In this document: positions 19,034 through 27,343 of the stretch, piece after piece | Layout: each line of letters begins with the position of its first letter | How positions within the stretch are numbered: the first letter of the stretch is position 1 | From: Salimicrobium flavidum | GTDB lineage: Bacteria > Bacillota > Bacilli > Bacillales > Halobacillaceae | Direction of reading: 5' to 3' | Assembly: GCF_900156645.1 (NCBI RefSeq) | Contig: NZ_FTOC01000003.1 | Location: forward strand, 186,001-250,000 | DNA length: 64,000 nucleotides | The notes under the pieces: model-generated | What the model was told of the DNA's origin: nothing | The model's database searches: none | What the model saw: only the letters and a program-made list of their open reading frames with translations | Program-made: the position numbers and the translations under genes

Positions 19034-19673
19034 ACAACGTGTAATCATCATTTTTCCTCATCCGGATGACGAAACGTTCGGTACGGGGGGCACTATCGCC
19101 GATTTCATCGAAAAGGGTGCAAACGTTACGTATTGGTGTGGCACCCTCGGAGATATGGGACGTAATATGGGCAATCCAGTGTTCGCCAACAGAGAGACGC
19201 TTTCGACGCACAGAAGGAAAGAGCTTCAGGAAGCGACTGAAGTCCTTGGCATCGATTACGTGCACCTCGGATACAGGGACAAAACGATCGAATTCGAACC
19301 GCTCGAAGAAATAGTCACTCACTTAAGGACGAAACTTGAACAGGAAAAGCCTGATCTTGTAATCACTCACTTCCCCGGCTATGCTGTACACCCGGATCAC
19401 GATGCGCTTGGTCGTGCTGCGGTTGAGGCTGTGAAAGAAATGAAGGAAGAAGAACGTCCTGAATTATGGCTTCATGCAATTTCGAACCAGGCAGCCACCG
19501 ACCTAGGCGAACCGGCTATCGTGAGAGATGTCAGTGAGTATTGGGACACGAAATGGAAAGCGCTCCGCACGCATCTGTCGCAGGCTGACGGAATGGTGGA
19601 CCTGTTGAACAGGGAAGATCAGCTGGAACGATTGAAGACGGAGCGTTTCTATACAGGGGATCAGCTCCGCTGA
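19026..19673 (+). CDS. bshB2: Bacillithiol biosynthesis deacetylase BshB2 (LmbE-like)
   Basis: This 215-residue zinc-dependent deacetylase of the LmbE/PIG-L family removes acetate from N-acetylglucosaminyl-malate to give GlcN-malate, the second step of bacillithiol synthesis. The metal motif P-H-P-D-D-E is at residues 11–16 and the second H-P-D-H-D at about 120. It overlaps yojF, suggesting translational coupling. Two paralogues (BshB1, BshB2) exist in B. subtilis; the YojF linkage marks this one as BshB2. Confidence 0.9.
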   Translation: MSKQRVIIIFPHPDDETFGTGGTIADFIEKGANVTYWCGTLGDMGRNMGNPVFANRETLSTHRRKELQEATEVLGIDYVHLGYRDKTIEFEPLEEIVTHLRTKLEQEKPDLVITHFPGYAVHPDHDALGRAAVEAVKEMKEEERPELWLHAISNQAATDLGEPAIVRDVSEYWDTKWKALRTHLSQADGMVDLLNREDQLERLKTERFYTGDQLR

Positions 19674-19701
19674 TAAAATGAGCTACAAAGGAGGAGATAA
19701 A

Positions 19702-20691
19702 ATGTCAGAAGAACGGATGAAGATACTTAAGATGATTGAAAACGGGGATATCACTGCGGAAGAAGGTTCGAAATTACTCGAATCCATGAATGACCAGTCT
19801 CAGAGCTACAGTTGGAAAACGTTTCTCGGAGATGCTGTAGACCGGGTCAAAAAAGGGGATTTCGATCTGAGTTTCGGTACGACCGTCGATTTCGAGGAAA
19901 CGACGGAAGAAGCGGCCACTGCTTTTGAGGATATGGACATCCACATCAATAACGGATCCCTCCAGATTCTTACGCATGAAGAGGAAACAGTGAAGGCGGA
20001 GTATGGCGTGAAGATGTATCAGGCGAAAACGGAAGAGGAAGCCAAGCAGCGCTTCAAAGAAGAAGTGCGCCTGGATAGCTCTGCTGATCTGTTACGTCTA
20101 TCCAGCCCGTCCAGTAAAATCAAAGTGATGGTAAGGCTTTATGTTCCGGAACGTTCCTACGCTTTCGTGAAATCGAAGGTCTTCAACGGGCGCATCGATC
20201 TGACAAATCTCCAGGCCGAACATGTAGAAACGAAAACGACCAATGGCGCCGTAAATTTTGAAAATGTGCGCGGGGAAAAAGCGAACATCGAAACCGGTAA
20301 CGGAACCGTAGATTTCAAAAATTGCTCATTCTCCCGCTGTGATGCGAAAACGGTGAATGGAAAAATCAAGGCGGACGGTTCATTCGTGAAGCTGGACCTT
20401 TCCACCGTCTCCGGAGGAATCGTTGTCTCCGGTCAGGATCAGCGTGCGGAACGCGGATTTTTCAAAACGTCCACCGGTTCCATTGACGTACAGCTTCCGG
20501 CAGAAAAACGTATTGAAGGAAGACTTGCTACGGCCTTCGGAAAAATCGACTGCAAACTGGAAAATTATAAAATGCTTTCCGACAAAAATGACTGGCTTGT
20601 GAAAGAACTTAAATTCGAAGCTAACGAAAATCACGAAGCGGTTTACTACATTGATGCCGATACAAAATCGGGATCTGTGACTGCACGATAA
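19702..20691 (+). CDS. yvlB: YvlB-like DUF4097 family protein
   Basis: This 329-residue protein has an N-terminal SHOCT-like helical segment (M-S-E-E-R-M-K-I-L-K-M-I-E-N-G-D-I-T, residues 1–30), then a linker and a beta-helix region of repeated short strands (about 170–300: N-G-R-I-D-L, N-G-A-V-N-F, N-G-T-V-D-F, N-G-K-I-K-A) typical of DUF4097. In B. subtilis yvlABCD belongs to the cell-envelope stress response; yvlA and the PspC-like yvlC are missing here. Start 19702 follows AAAGGAGGAG. No signal peptide is seen, so it probably acts in the cytoplasm or at the membrane face. Confidence 0.85.
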   Translation: MSEERMKILKMIENGDITAEEGSKLLESMNDQSQSYSWKTFLGDAVDRVKKGDFDLSFGTTVDFEETTEEAATAFEDMDIHINNGSLQILTHEEETVKAEYGVKMYQAKTEEEAKQRFKEEVRLDSSADLLRLSSPSSKIKVMVRLYVPERSYAFVKSKVFNGRIDLTNLQAEHVETKTTNGAVNFENVRGEKANIETGNGTVDFKNCSFSRCDAKTVNGKIKADGSFVKLDLSTVSGGIVVSGQDQRAERGFFKTSTGSIDVQLPAEKRIEGRLATAFGKIDCKLENYKMLSDKNDWLVKELKFEANENHEAVYYIDADTKSGSVTAR

Positions 20692-20710
20692 AAAAAGGTG
20701 GGTGACCGGA

Positions 20711-21058
20711 ATGAAAAATGCACTGCTTCACGTCATTGTAAACGCAGTAGCACTGCTGGTCGTAAGTGTGCTCTTTGATTCGATTCAGGTGGACGGATTT
20801 ACAGGGGCGCTATTCGCAGCTTTGATCCTCTCTATTTTGAACGCGGTCATCAGACCGATCCTTGTCGTGCTGACGTTGCCGATTACAATTCTTTCCCTCG
20901 GACTTTTCCTGTTCGTCATCAACGCTATTACGCTGCTGTTGACGGATGCGATTCTCGGAAGTATGTTCGAAATCGGCAGCTTCGGTATCGCTATTGTAGC
21001 GGCTGTACTGATTGCGATTGTGAACCTGATTCTGAATAAATTGATCGAGGATGTCTGA
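20711..21058 (+). CDS. yvlD: YvlD-like phage-holin-family-4 membrane protein
   Basis: This 115-residue protein is almost wholly hydrophobic, with four predicted membrane segments, and fits the phage_holin_4_2/YvlD family. The family name is historical and does not imply lysis. The gene follows yvlB by 19 bases. ATG 20711 is chosen over GTG 20702 because the GGTG ribosome site lies too close to the latter. It ends the uvrB-to-yvlD run; a terminator follows. Confidence 0.87.
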   Translation: MKNALLHVIVNAVALLVVSVLFDSIQVDGFTGALFAALILSILNAVIRPILVVLTLPITILSLGLFLFVINAITLLLTDAILGSMFEIGSFGIAIVAAVLIAIVNLILNKLIEDV

Positions 21059-21063
21059 AGAAG

Positions 21064-21099
21064 TACTCCTTTCCCGAATGTCGGGGAGGGAGTTTTTTT
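21064..21099 (+). terminator. Terminator closing the uvrB–yvlD run
   Basis: ACTCCTTTCCCGA and TCGGGGAGGGAGT pair with two G·U steps and are followed by seven T. Confidence 0.85.
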
Positions 21100-21143
21100 A
21101 GTGTGAAGGGCCTTTGGGGAGGCTGATATATTGGGAGAAATCT

Positions 21144-21188
21144 TTATAAGGTGCTCGGCCATCGCTGAATCTTCCGAGCACCTTATAA
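21144..21188. repeat. Perfect 15-bp inverted repeat hairpin
   Basis: TTATAAGGTGCTCGG and its exact complement flank a 15-base loop. T-rich sequence before and A-rich sequence after would let it work as a terminator for minus-strand transcripts, but no minus-strand gene ends here. It lies in the 486-bp gap between yvlD and hprK, whose remainder (about 21190–21337) shows nothing I recognise. Confidence 0.6.
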
Positions 21189-21337
21189 AACAATGTTTTG
21201 TTGTGTTCGTAAACATATCAGGGAGCCGAGTACGTCATTTCTAAGCTTTTTACCGCGCTCGTCTTCTTTTATCATCGCTGAAAGCACCATAACTTGAATA
21301 TTCGGTCCTTATGCAGGTATGTTACAGTTTCGTTTGT

Positions 21338-21495
21338 CGCTTCTAAACGGAAACTTCCGCTTTTATTGTATCCAGCTGCAGTTTCCAGAAGCTCATGTCA
21401 TAAGCATAAGTCTCTTCTTCGGGGAAGACCACCCAAAGAAAGAGCCTCATGCTTATGCCAGTGCTTCTAAACGGAAACTTCCGCTTTTATTGTAA
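21338..21495. repeat. Dispersed palindromic repeat, family A (copy 3)
   Basis: Two left modules (GCTTCTAAACGGAAACTTCCGC at about 21340 and 21472) flank one right module (CCAGCTGCAGTTTCCAGAAG…TAAGC, about 21372–21405). The two left modules are identical over at least 25 bases, the best preserved copies in the window. The repeat ends next to the hprK promoter region (TGCTACAAT). Confidence 0.8.
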
Positions 21496-21544
21496 ATCAT
21501 GCTACAATGAGAGGCAGTGATTATTCATCATAGGAGGAGATAGC

Positions 21545-22504
21545 GTGGCGAAGGTGATAACCCAGGAATTACTGGACCGGTTCGAACTCGAACTTTTGAC
21601 GGGCGAGTCGGGGGTCCACAGGGAGATACATACGAGTGACATTTCAAGACCAGGCGTAGAGATGACGGGATACTTCAAGTTTTACCCGAAAGAACGCCTG
21701 CAGGTTCTCGGGAAAACGGAAGTCTCGTATCTGAATGAACTGTCGAACGAACAGTTGAAAGAACGGATGGATAAACTCTGCACAGACGTGACTCCGGGTA
21801 TCGTGATCACACGGGGGCTCGATATTCCGCAAGAACTGATGGATGCTGCCGAAGCCGGTGGAGTTCCGCTGATGAGTTCTCCGTATAAGACGACGCGGGT
21901 CATCAGCCGACTGACGAATTATCTCGAAACGAAATTCGCTCCATTTACAGCGATCCACGGCGTCCTTGTCGACCTTTACGGTATCGGGGTGCTGATCACC
22001 GGTAACAGTGGTGTCGGGAAAAGTGAGACGGCGCTTGAACTGGTGAAGCGGGGTCATCGACTCGTAGCGGATGACAGCGTGGAAATCAGACAGGAAGACT
22101 ACGATACGTTAATCGGGAACAGCCCTTCACTGATCGAGCACCTGCTTGAAATCCGTGGTCTCGGGATCATCAACGTGATGACGCTGTTTGGAGCCGGTTC
22201 TGTGAGGAGCCATAAACGCATCACGATGGTCATCAATCTGGAATTATGGGATGAAAAGAAACAGTACGACCGCGTAGGTCTCGAAGAAGAGACGATGAAG
22301 ATCATGGATGTCGAGATTCCGAAATCGACGATCCCGGTACGTCCCGGACGTAACCTGGCTGTCATCATCGAAGTGGCGGCGATGAATTTCCGGTTGAAAC
22401 GGATGGGCATCAACGCGGCCGAAGAATTCTCGGAGCGCCTCACCAAAGTGATCGAAACCGGGGAAGATCAACCATCAGCACCGGAAGACCGGTCAGAAGA
22501 TTAA
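21545..22504 (+). CDS. hprK: HPr kinase/phosphorylase
   Basis: This 319-residue bifunctional enzyme phosphorylates Ser46 of HPr and Crh with ATP or PPi and removes the phosphate by phosphorolysis, controlling CcpA-dependent catabolite repression. The P-loop G-N-S-G-V-G-K-S lies at about 153–160 and the HprK signature ([11 protein letters not shown]…F-G-A-G) at about 203–220. The GTG start follows AGGAGGAG. It heads hprK–lgt–yvoD–yvoF–glpP, all spaced 12 bases or less. Both substrates, HPr and Crh, are encoded in this window. Confidence 0.97.
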   Translation: MAKVITQELLDRFELELLTGESGVHREIHTSDISRPGVEMTGYFKFYPKERLQVLGKTEVSYLNELSNEQLKERMDKLCTDVTPGIVITRGLDIPQELMDAAEAGGVPLMSSPYKTTRVISRLTNYLETKFAPFTAIHGVLVDLYGIGVLITGNSGVGKSETALELVKRGHRLVADDSVEIRQEDYDTLIGNSPSLIEHLLEIRGLGIINVMTLFGAGSVRSHKRITMVINLELWDEKKQYDRVGLEEETMKIMDVEIPKSTIPVRPGRNLAVIIEVAAMNFRLKRMGINAAEEFSERLTKVIETGEDQPSAPEDRSED

Positions 22505-22516
22505 GGAGGGAGACCA

Positions 22517-23353
22517 ATGGCTTGTACGACAGACCCTCTCGATCCGGTATTTCTCGAATTGGGAGCTCTCAATATTTACTGGTACGGGCTGATCATCGCT
22601 ACCGGAGCTCTTCTCGGGCTTTGGCTTGCGACTCATGAATCCGAACGGCTCGGGCTGAAAAAGGATTACATGGTCGATCTGCTCGTGTATGCGATTCCGA
22701 TCGCTATCTTATCGGCACGAATTTATTACGTCATTTTCGAATGGGATCAGTATGCCGGAGGACCGTTCTGGAAAGTATTCGCTGTCTGGGAAGGCGGCAT
22801 CGCCATCCACGGGGCGCTGATCGGCTCCGTCATTACGGGTATCATTTATACGAGAGTGCGGAAGCTGTCCTTCTGGATGATGGCGGACATCGCCGCACCA
22901 AGTATCATCCTCGGTCAGGCTATCGGCCGGTGGGGGAACTTCATGAATCAGGAAGCCCACGGAGGACCGGTATCCGAGGCTTTTTATCAGAATTTCATGC
23001 AATACCTTCCGGGTTTCATCACACAGCAGATGTGTATCGATGGAACTATGTACCATCCGACGTTCCTTTATGAATCTATATGGAATATCCTCGGATTCGT
23101 CATGCTCCTCTTGCTTGCCAGAAAAATCAATCCTCGTCGCGGGGAAGTATTCCTGAGTTATGTCATCTGGTATTCGTTCGGACGTTTCTTCATCGAAGGA
23201 ATGCGTACGGACAGTCTGTACATCGTAGGACAGTTGCGAACAGCTCAGGTGATTTCTATTGTACTCATCATCGTCGCGGTTATCCTGATCTGGTACAGAC
23301 GCAGGACGAAGCGGGCGGACCGTTACTATGACGGGAAGAAAGTGAAGAAGTGA
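22517..23353 (+). CDS. lgt: Phosphatidylglycerol–prolipoprotein diacylglyceryl transferase
   Basis: This 278-residue membrane enzyme with about seven hydrophobic segments adds diacylglyceryl to the lipobox Cys of prelipoproteins. The Lgt signature [14 protein letters not shown] and the essential His in I-A-I-H-G-A are present. It starts 12 bases after hprK with AAGGAGGGAG as ribosome site. A predicted lipoprotein lies at 62268. Confidence 0.97.
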   Translation: MACTTDPLDPVFLELGALNIYWYGLIIATGALLGLWLATHESERLGLKKDYMVDLLVYAIPIAILSARIYYVIFEWDQYAGGPFWKVFAVWEGGIAIHGALIGSVITGIIYTRVRKLSFWMMADIAAPSIILGQAIGRWGNFMNQEAHGGPVSEAFYQNFMQYLPGFITQQMCIDGTMYHPTFLYESIWNILGFVMLLLLARKINPRRGEVFLSYVIWYSFGRFFIEGMRTDSLYIVGQLRTAQVISIVLIIVAVILIWYRRRTKRADRYYDGKKVKK

Positions 23354-23364
23354 GGCGAAAAGAC

Positions 23365-24315
23365 ATGTTCGGAATTTTACAGCGGGGGCTGAAGCAGGGA
23401 GCGACCTTGACATGGTCGCTCGGGAAGATCATTTTCCCGATTACACTGATCATGACGATTCTTCAGTACACCCCGATTTTCCCCTGGATGATGGATAAGA
23501 TTTCTCCGCTAATGAGTGCTCTCGGACTTTCTGCGGAGGCGGCAGTGCCGCTCGTCATCGGGAATTTCCTCAATTTATATGCGGGAATCGCCGCGATCAT
23601 TTCGTTCGATTTTGCGGTGAAGGAAGTCTTCATCATGGCGGTGATGCTCTCCTTTTCCCATAATCTTATTTTAGAGTCGGCCGTAGCGAAGAAGGTCGGA
23701 GTGAGCTGGTGGTTCGTGGTCGGACTTAGACTGTCTCTTGCCATTTTCTCAGCCTGGCTCATCAATGCATTCTGGAGTGGTGGTCAGCAGCTCGCTTCAT
23801 ACGGATTCGCACAACCCGGGGAGAGTGATCCCTCCGGTATGTTCAGCATCATCTGGCACGGGGTGACGACAGCTGCTGGTAGCATTGTGCAACTGGCTCT
23901 CATCGTCATTCCGCTGATGGTCGCGATGCAGTATTTCCGTGAAAAAGGGTGGCTGCTCCGATTCTCCAACTGGATGGCCCCGTTTATGAAGGTTCTCGGG
24001 ATGAAATCGAACACTTCCACTACTGTCGCTGCCGGTTTGACGATCGGACTTGCGTATGGAGCCGGGGTCATGATCCAGGCTGTGGAGGAAGATGGGGTTT
24101 CCAAAAAAGATATGTACCTGACGATGATTTTTCTCGTTTCCTGTCACGCAGTCGTGGAGGATACCCTTGTGTTCATTGCTCTCGGTATCCCTATCTGGCC
24201 GCTGCTCGTGATACGACTGGTTACGGCTATCGTTTTGACGGCCGGTATCGGTTTTATATGGAACCGGAGACTCGAGAAAAGAACATCGGCTCGGCATTCC
24301 TATCAGGGAGGGTAA
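23365..24315 (+). CDS. yvoD: YvoD-like nucleoside-recognition (Gate) domain membrane protein
   Basis: This 316-residue protein has about eight membrane segments in two Gate/nucleoside-recognition halves (about 40–140 and 180–290). Family members are permease-like or sporulation-related; the substrate is unknown. The position after lgt matches B. subtilis yvoD. ATG 23365 is preferred over a GTG at 23350 that overlaps the lgt stop. In B. subtilis ppaX comes next; here it is missing and yvoF follows after 3 bases. Confidence 0.85.
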   Translation: MFGILQRGLKQGATLTWSLGKIIFPITLIMTILQYTPIFPWMMDKISPLMSALGLSAEAAVPLVIGNFLNLYAGIAAIISFDFAVKEVFIMAVMLSFSHNLILESAVAKKVGVSWWFVVGLRLSLAIFSAWLINAFWSGGQQLASYGFAQPGESDPSGMFSIIWHGVTTAAGSIVQLALIVIPLMVAMQYFREKGWLLRFSNWMAPFMKVLGMKSNTSTTVAAGLTIGLAYGAGVMIQAVEEDGVSKKDMYLTMIFLVSCHAVVEDTLVFIALGIPIWPLLVIRLVTAIVLTAGIGFIWNRRLEKRTSARHSYQGG

Positions 24316-24318
24316 CTT

Positions 24319-24810
24319 ATGCGTCGGACAGATCGATATGTTGTGAAAGGGCCGAATTCTCTGTGGCAGCTGTATCATACAGTTCCATTTACGAAAGTGG
24401 TCAAAAATTTCCTCATCCTGCAACTGGCAAGATATACCCCTTTCATTCCTCTCAAGAACCGGCTTTATCGTCGTTTTCTCGGAATGAAAATCGGGAAAAA
24501 AACGGCTTTTGCACTGATGGCTATGCCGGACGTGATGTTTCCTGAGAAAATCAGTGTCGGTGAAAATTCGATCATCGGTTACAACACAACGATACTTACC
24601 CATGAATATTTGACGAAGGAATATCGGCTCGGAGACGTAATCATCGGATCCGATGTCATGATCGGAGCGAACTGTACGATTCTTCCCGGTGTCCATATCG
24701 GTGATGGAGCGACAGTGGGAGCTGGGTCCGTCGTCCATAAAGACATCGCACCCGGTAGTGTGGTCGGAGGAAATCCACTCCGCGAGCTCGGGAAGGGGGA
24801 GAACTCATGA
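24319..24810 (+). CDS. yvoF: Acyltransferase with left-handed beta-helix (YvoF-like)
   Basis: This 163-residue protein has hexapeptide-repeat turns ([39 protein letters not shown]) over about residues 75–155, the fold of maltose/galactoside-type O-acetyltransferases. It likely transfers an acetyl group to an unknown acceptor. A preceding basic region could touch the membrane. The 3' end overlaps glpP by 4 bases (ATGA). Confidence 0.88.
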   Translation: MRRTDRYVVKGPNSLWQLYHTVPFTKVVKNFLILQLARYTPFIPLKNRLYRRFLGMKIGKKTAFALMAMPDVMFPEKISVGENSIIGYNTTILTHEYLTKEYRLGDVIIGSDVMIGANCTILPGVHIGDGATVGAGSVVHKDIAPGSVVGGNPLRELGKGENS

Positions 24811-25352
24811 TAGAACAGAAGGTGTTGCCGGCTGTACGCCGTATGAAAGACTTCGAAACGTTGCTGGAGATGGAGACGGACTATCTCATCCTTCTCGAAA
24901 CGAGAATCGGACTGTTGAAAAGTATGGTAAGAGAAGCCAAGAAACGCGGGAAAACAGTATTCATCCACGCTGACCTCGTCCAGGGATTGAAGACGGATGA
25001 TTATGGTATGGAGTACCTGGGACGGGAGGTGAAGCCGGACGGAATCATCTCCACCAGATCCGGCGTCATCCAGCAGGCCAAGCGCTACGGTATTACATCG
25101 GTACAGCGCTTGTTTCTGATCGACAGCCAGGCACTCGAGCAGAACAAAAAGCAGGTAGAACGGACCAATCCCGATTACATCGAGCTGCTTCCGGGCGTTC
25201 TTCCCGGTATGATCCGTGAAATCACCCAGGATCTCAATATTCCGATCATCGCCGGTGGGCTCATACGCACACAGGAAGAGGTGGACGAAGCGCTCCAGGC
25301 GGGAGCTGTAGCAGTTACGACCTCCCGCTCTGATTTGTGGCGCTTTTCGTGA
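24807..25352 (+). CDS. glpP: Glycerol-3-phosphate-responsive antiterminator GlpP
   Basis: This 181-residue RNA-binding antiterminator folds as a small TIM-like barrel ([10 protein letters not shown] at about 53, P-I-I-A-G-G-L-I-R at about 148). With glycerol-3-phosphate it binds leader RNA and prevents termination before glp genes. Its target appears directly downstream: the glpD leader terminator at 25421–25474. In B. subtilis glpP sits with glpFKD elsewhere on the chromosome; here it ends the hprK operon and no glpF or glpK is adjacent. Confidence 0.93.
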   Translation: MIEQKVLPAVRRMKDFETLLEMETDYLILLETRIGLLKSMVREAKKRGKTVFIHADLVQGLKTDDYGMEYLGREVKPDGIISTRSGVIQQAKRYGITSVQRLFLIDSQALEQNKKQVERTNPDYIELLPGVLPGMIREITQDLNIPIIAGGLIRTQEEVDEALQAGAVAVTTSRSDLWRFS

Positions 25353-25358
25353 GTCGGC

Positions 25359-25388
25359 TTGCTTTCAGATGAGAGGGTCTGTTATACT
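25359..25388 (+). promoter_or_regulatory. glpD promoter
   Basis: TTGCTT (25359–25364) and TATACT (25383–25388) with an 18-bp spacer begin just after the glpP stop, giving glpD its own transcript with a leader of about 150 bases. Confidence 0.65.
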
Positions 25389-25420
25389 GAAGCTAAGTTA
25401 ATAACAGGTCGGAGATTAGG

Positions 25421-25474
25421 AGAGACCACAGAACTTTACGTTCCACGTAAAGATATCTGTGGTCTCTTTTTTTG
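25421..25474 (+). promoter_or_regulatory. GlpP-controlled antitermination leader of glpD
   Basis: AGAGACCACAGA (25421–25432) pairs exactly with TCTGTGGTCTCT (25456–25467). The space between is itself paired (CTTTACGT with ACGTAAAG), and a run of T follows. It is a strong intrinsic terminator between the promoter and glpD, about 75 bases before the start codon. In B. subtilis GlpP acts on exactly such an inverted repeat in the glpD leader. Confidence 0.87.
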
Positions 25475-25547
25475 CTTTTGCATAATTTCCGTCCCTTTGG
25501 GGAATACCTATCAAAGAAACGAAATCGACAGGAAGGGGCAAGAGACT

Positions 25548-27209
25548 ATGAGTTTTTCCAGTTATGATCGCAAAGAACAATTTCGTAAATTGACAGAAGA
25601 ACAGTGGGATGTACTCGTTATCGGAGGAGGCATCACCGGAGCGGGAATCGCTCTTGATGCATCGAACCGGGGTATGAATACAGCAGTCGTCGAGATGCAG
25701 GATTACGCGGCAGGAACTTCTTCACGTTCAACCAAACTTGTGCACGGAGGCCTACGCTACCTGAAACAATTTGAGGTGAAAATGGTTGCCGAAGTAGGGA
25801 AAGAACGTGAAATCGTATATGAAAACGGTCCTCACGTAACGACGCCGGAGTGGATGATGCTCCCGTTTTACAAAGAAGGGAATTTCGGACCTTACTCTAC
25901 GAACCTCGGACTGATGGTGTACGATTATCTTGCAGGCGTCAAACGCGGGGAGCGTCGCCGCATGTTTTCACCGAAAGAAGCGATGGAACGCGAACCGCTC
26001 GTCAACGGGGAAAACCTTAAAGGCGCCGGCTTCTACGTAGAATATAAAACGGATGACGCCAGACTGACACTCGACGTCATGAAAAAAGCGGTACAGTTTG
26101 GGGCGACAGCTACGAATTACGCGAAGGTGACAGAATTCATTTATGAAAACGGCGTAGTTACCGGAGCAGTCATCGAAGATACGATTACCGGGGACACGTA
26201 TCAGGTGAAAGCGAAAAGGATCATCAATGCTGCCGGCCCGTGGGTCGACACGTTAAGAGAAGAAGACGGCTCCAAACAAGGGAAAACGTTGCAGTTGACG
26301 AAAGGAACACACCTCGTTTTTGATCAGAGTGATTTTCCATTGCAGCAGGCGATTTATTTCGATAGTCCGGACGGCCGCATGATTTTCGCTATTCCGAGAG
26401 ACGGAAAAGTTTATATCGGTACGACAGACACCGTATATGAAGGGGATATTTCTCACCCTACGGTGACACTCGAAGATCGTGATTATCTATTAAGAGCCAT
26501 CAAGAGCATGTTCCCGGATGTCCATGTAACCAAGGACGATGTGGAATCGAGTTGGGCCGGTTTACGTCCGCTCGTTCATGAAGAAGGGAAGGATCCATCC
26601 GAAATTTCGAGAAAAGATGAAATTTTCGTTTCGGAGTCGGGACTCATCTCCATCGCCGGTGGGAAACTCACCGGATATCGTAAAATGGCGGAACACGTCA
26701 TCGACCTCGTGCGCGATCAGTTGGCCGACGATTATCAAATCTACTTCGGTGATACCGATACGATTGACACCCCTATCTCCGGAGGCGATGTCGGAGGATC
26801 GAAAGGCTTTGAAAAATTCAAATACGAAAAAGTGATTCAGGGCGTCGAAACCGGATTGAAAAAGGAAGTTGCGGAGAAATTCGTAAACTTCTATGGTTCG
26901 AATATCGACAAGCTTTATCGTATATATGAAGAGAATAAAACTAAAGCTGGGGAAGAAAATATCGACCCGGCCCTATTCGCCCAGCTCGTTTACAGCCTCA
27001 CCGAAGAGCAGACGTATAAGCCGGTGGATTTCTTCATTCGCCGTACCGGAGCTCTGTTTTTCAATATCAGATTCGTTCATGAGCATAAAGAGGAAGTCAT
27101 CCGCTACATGGCGAAAGAGCTCGGATGGACCGAAGAAGAAAAGCGGACTTATACGGAAGAACTGGACCAGTTGCTGGAAGAAGCAGTGACACCGGTCGAA
27201 TATGTATAA
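25548..27209 (+). CDS. glpD: Aerobic glycerol-3-phosphate dehydrogenase
   Basis: This 553-residue FAD enzyme at the membrane face oxidises glycerol-3-phosphate to dihydroxyacetone phosphate and feeds electrons to quinone. The dinucleotide motif is V-I-G-G-G-I-T-G-A-G-I (about 23–33), followed by S-S-R-S-T-K-L-V-H-G-G-L-R-Y typical of GlpD. The frame is open far upstream through the leader, but ATG 25548 has GGAAGGGG nine bases before it and begins the conserved protein. DHAP enters glycolysis through the tpi product encoded at 45.9 kb. Confidence 0.96.
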   Translation: MSFSSYDRKEQFRKLTEEQWDVLVIGGGITGAGIALDASNRGMNTAVVEMQDYAAGTSSRSTKLVHGGLRYLKQFEVKMVAEVGKEREIVYENGPHVTTPEWMMLPFYKEGNFGPYSTNLGLMVYDYLAGVKRGERRRMFSPKEAMEREPLVNGENLKGAGFYVEYKTDDARLTLDVMKKAVQFGATATNYAKVTEFIYENGVVTGAVIEDTITGDTYQVKAKRIINAAGPWVDTLREEDGSKQGKTLQLTKGTHLVFDQSDFPLQQAIYFDSPDGRMIFAIPRDGKVYIGTTDTVYEGDISHPTVTLEDRDYLLRAIKSMFPDVHVTKDDVESSWAGLRPLVHEEGKDPSEISRKDEIFVSESGLISIAGGKLTGYRKMAEHVIDLVRDQLADDYQIYFGDTDTIDTPISGGDVGGSKGFEKFKYEKVIQGVETGLKKEVAEKFVNFYGSNIDKLYRIYEENKTKAGEENIDPALFAQLVYSLTEEQTYKPVDFFIRRTGALFFNIRFVHEHKEEVIRYMAKELGWTEEEKRTYTEELDQLLEEAVTPVEYV

Positions 27210-27219
27210 AAATCAACTG

Positions 27220-27256
27220 ACCTGCAGAGATAATATTCTTTCTGCAGGTTTTTTCT
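27220..27256 (+). terminator. Terminator after glpD
   Basis: ACCTGCAGA pairs with TCTGCAGGT and is followed by TTTTTTC. Confidence 0.85.
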
Positions 27257-27343
27257 TTTTTCGGTCGTACACATGGGAGGCATCGACCATCGCTTTTTTA
27301 TTGAATTTTCTTTATAATAAGTAGATAGGAAAGGAGTGTCGGA

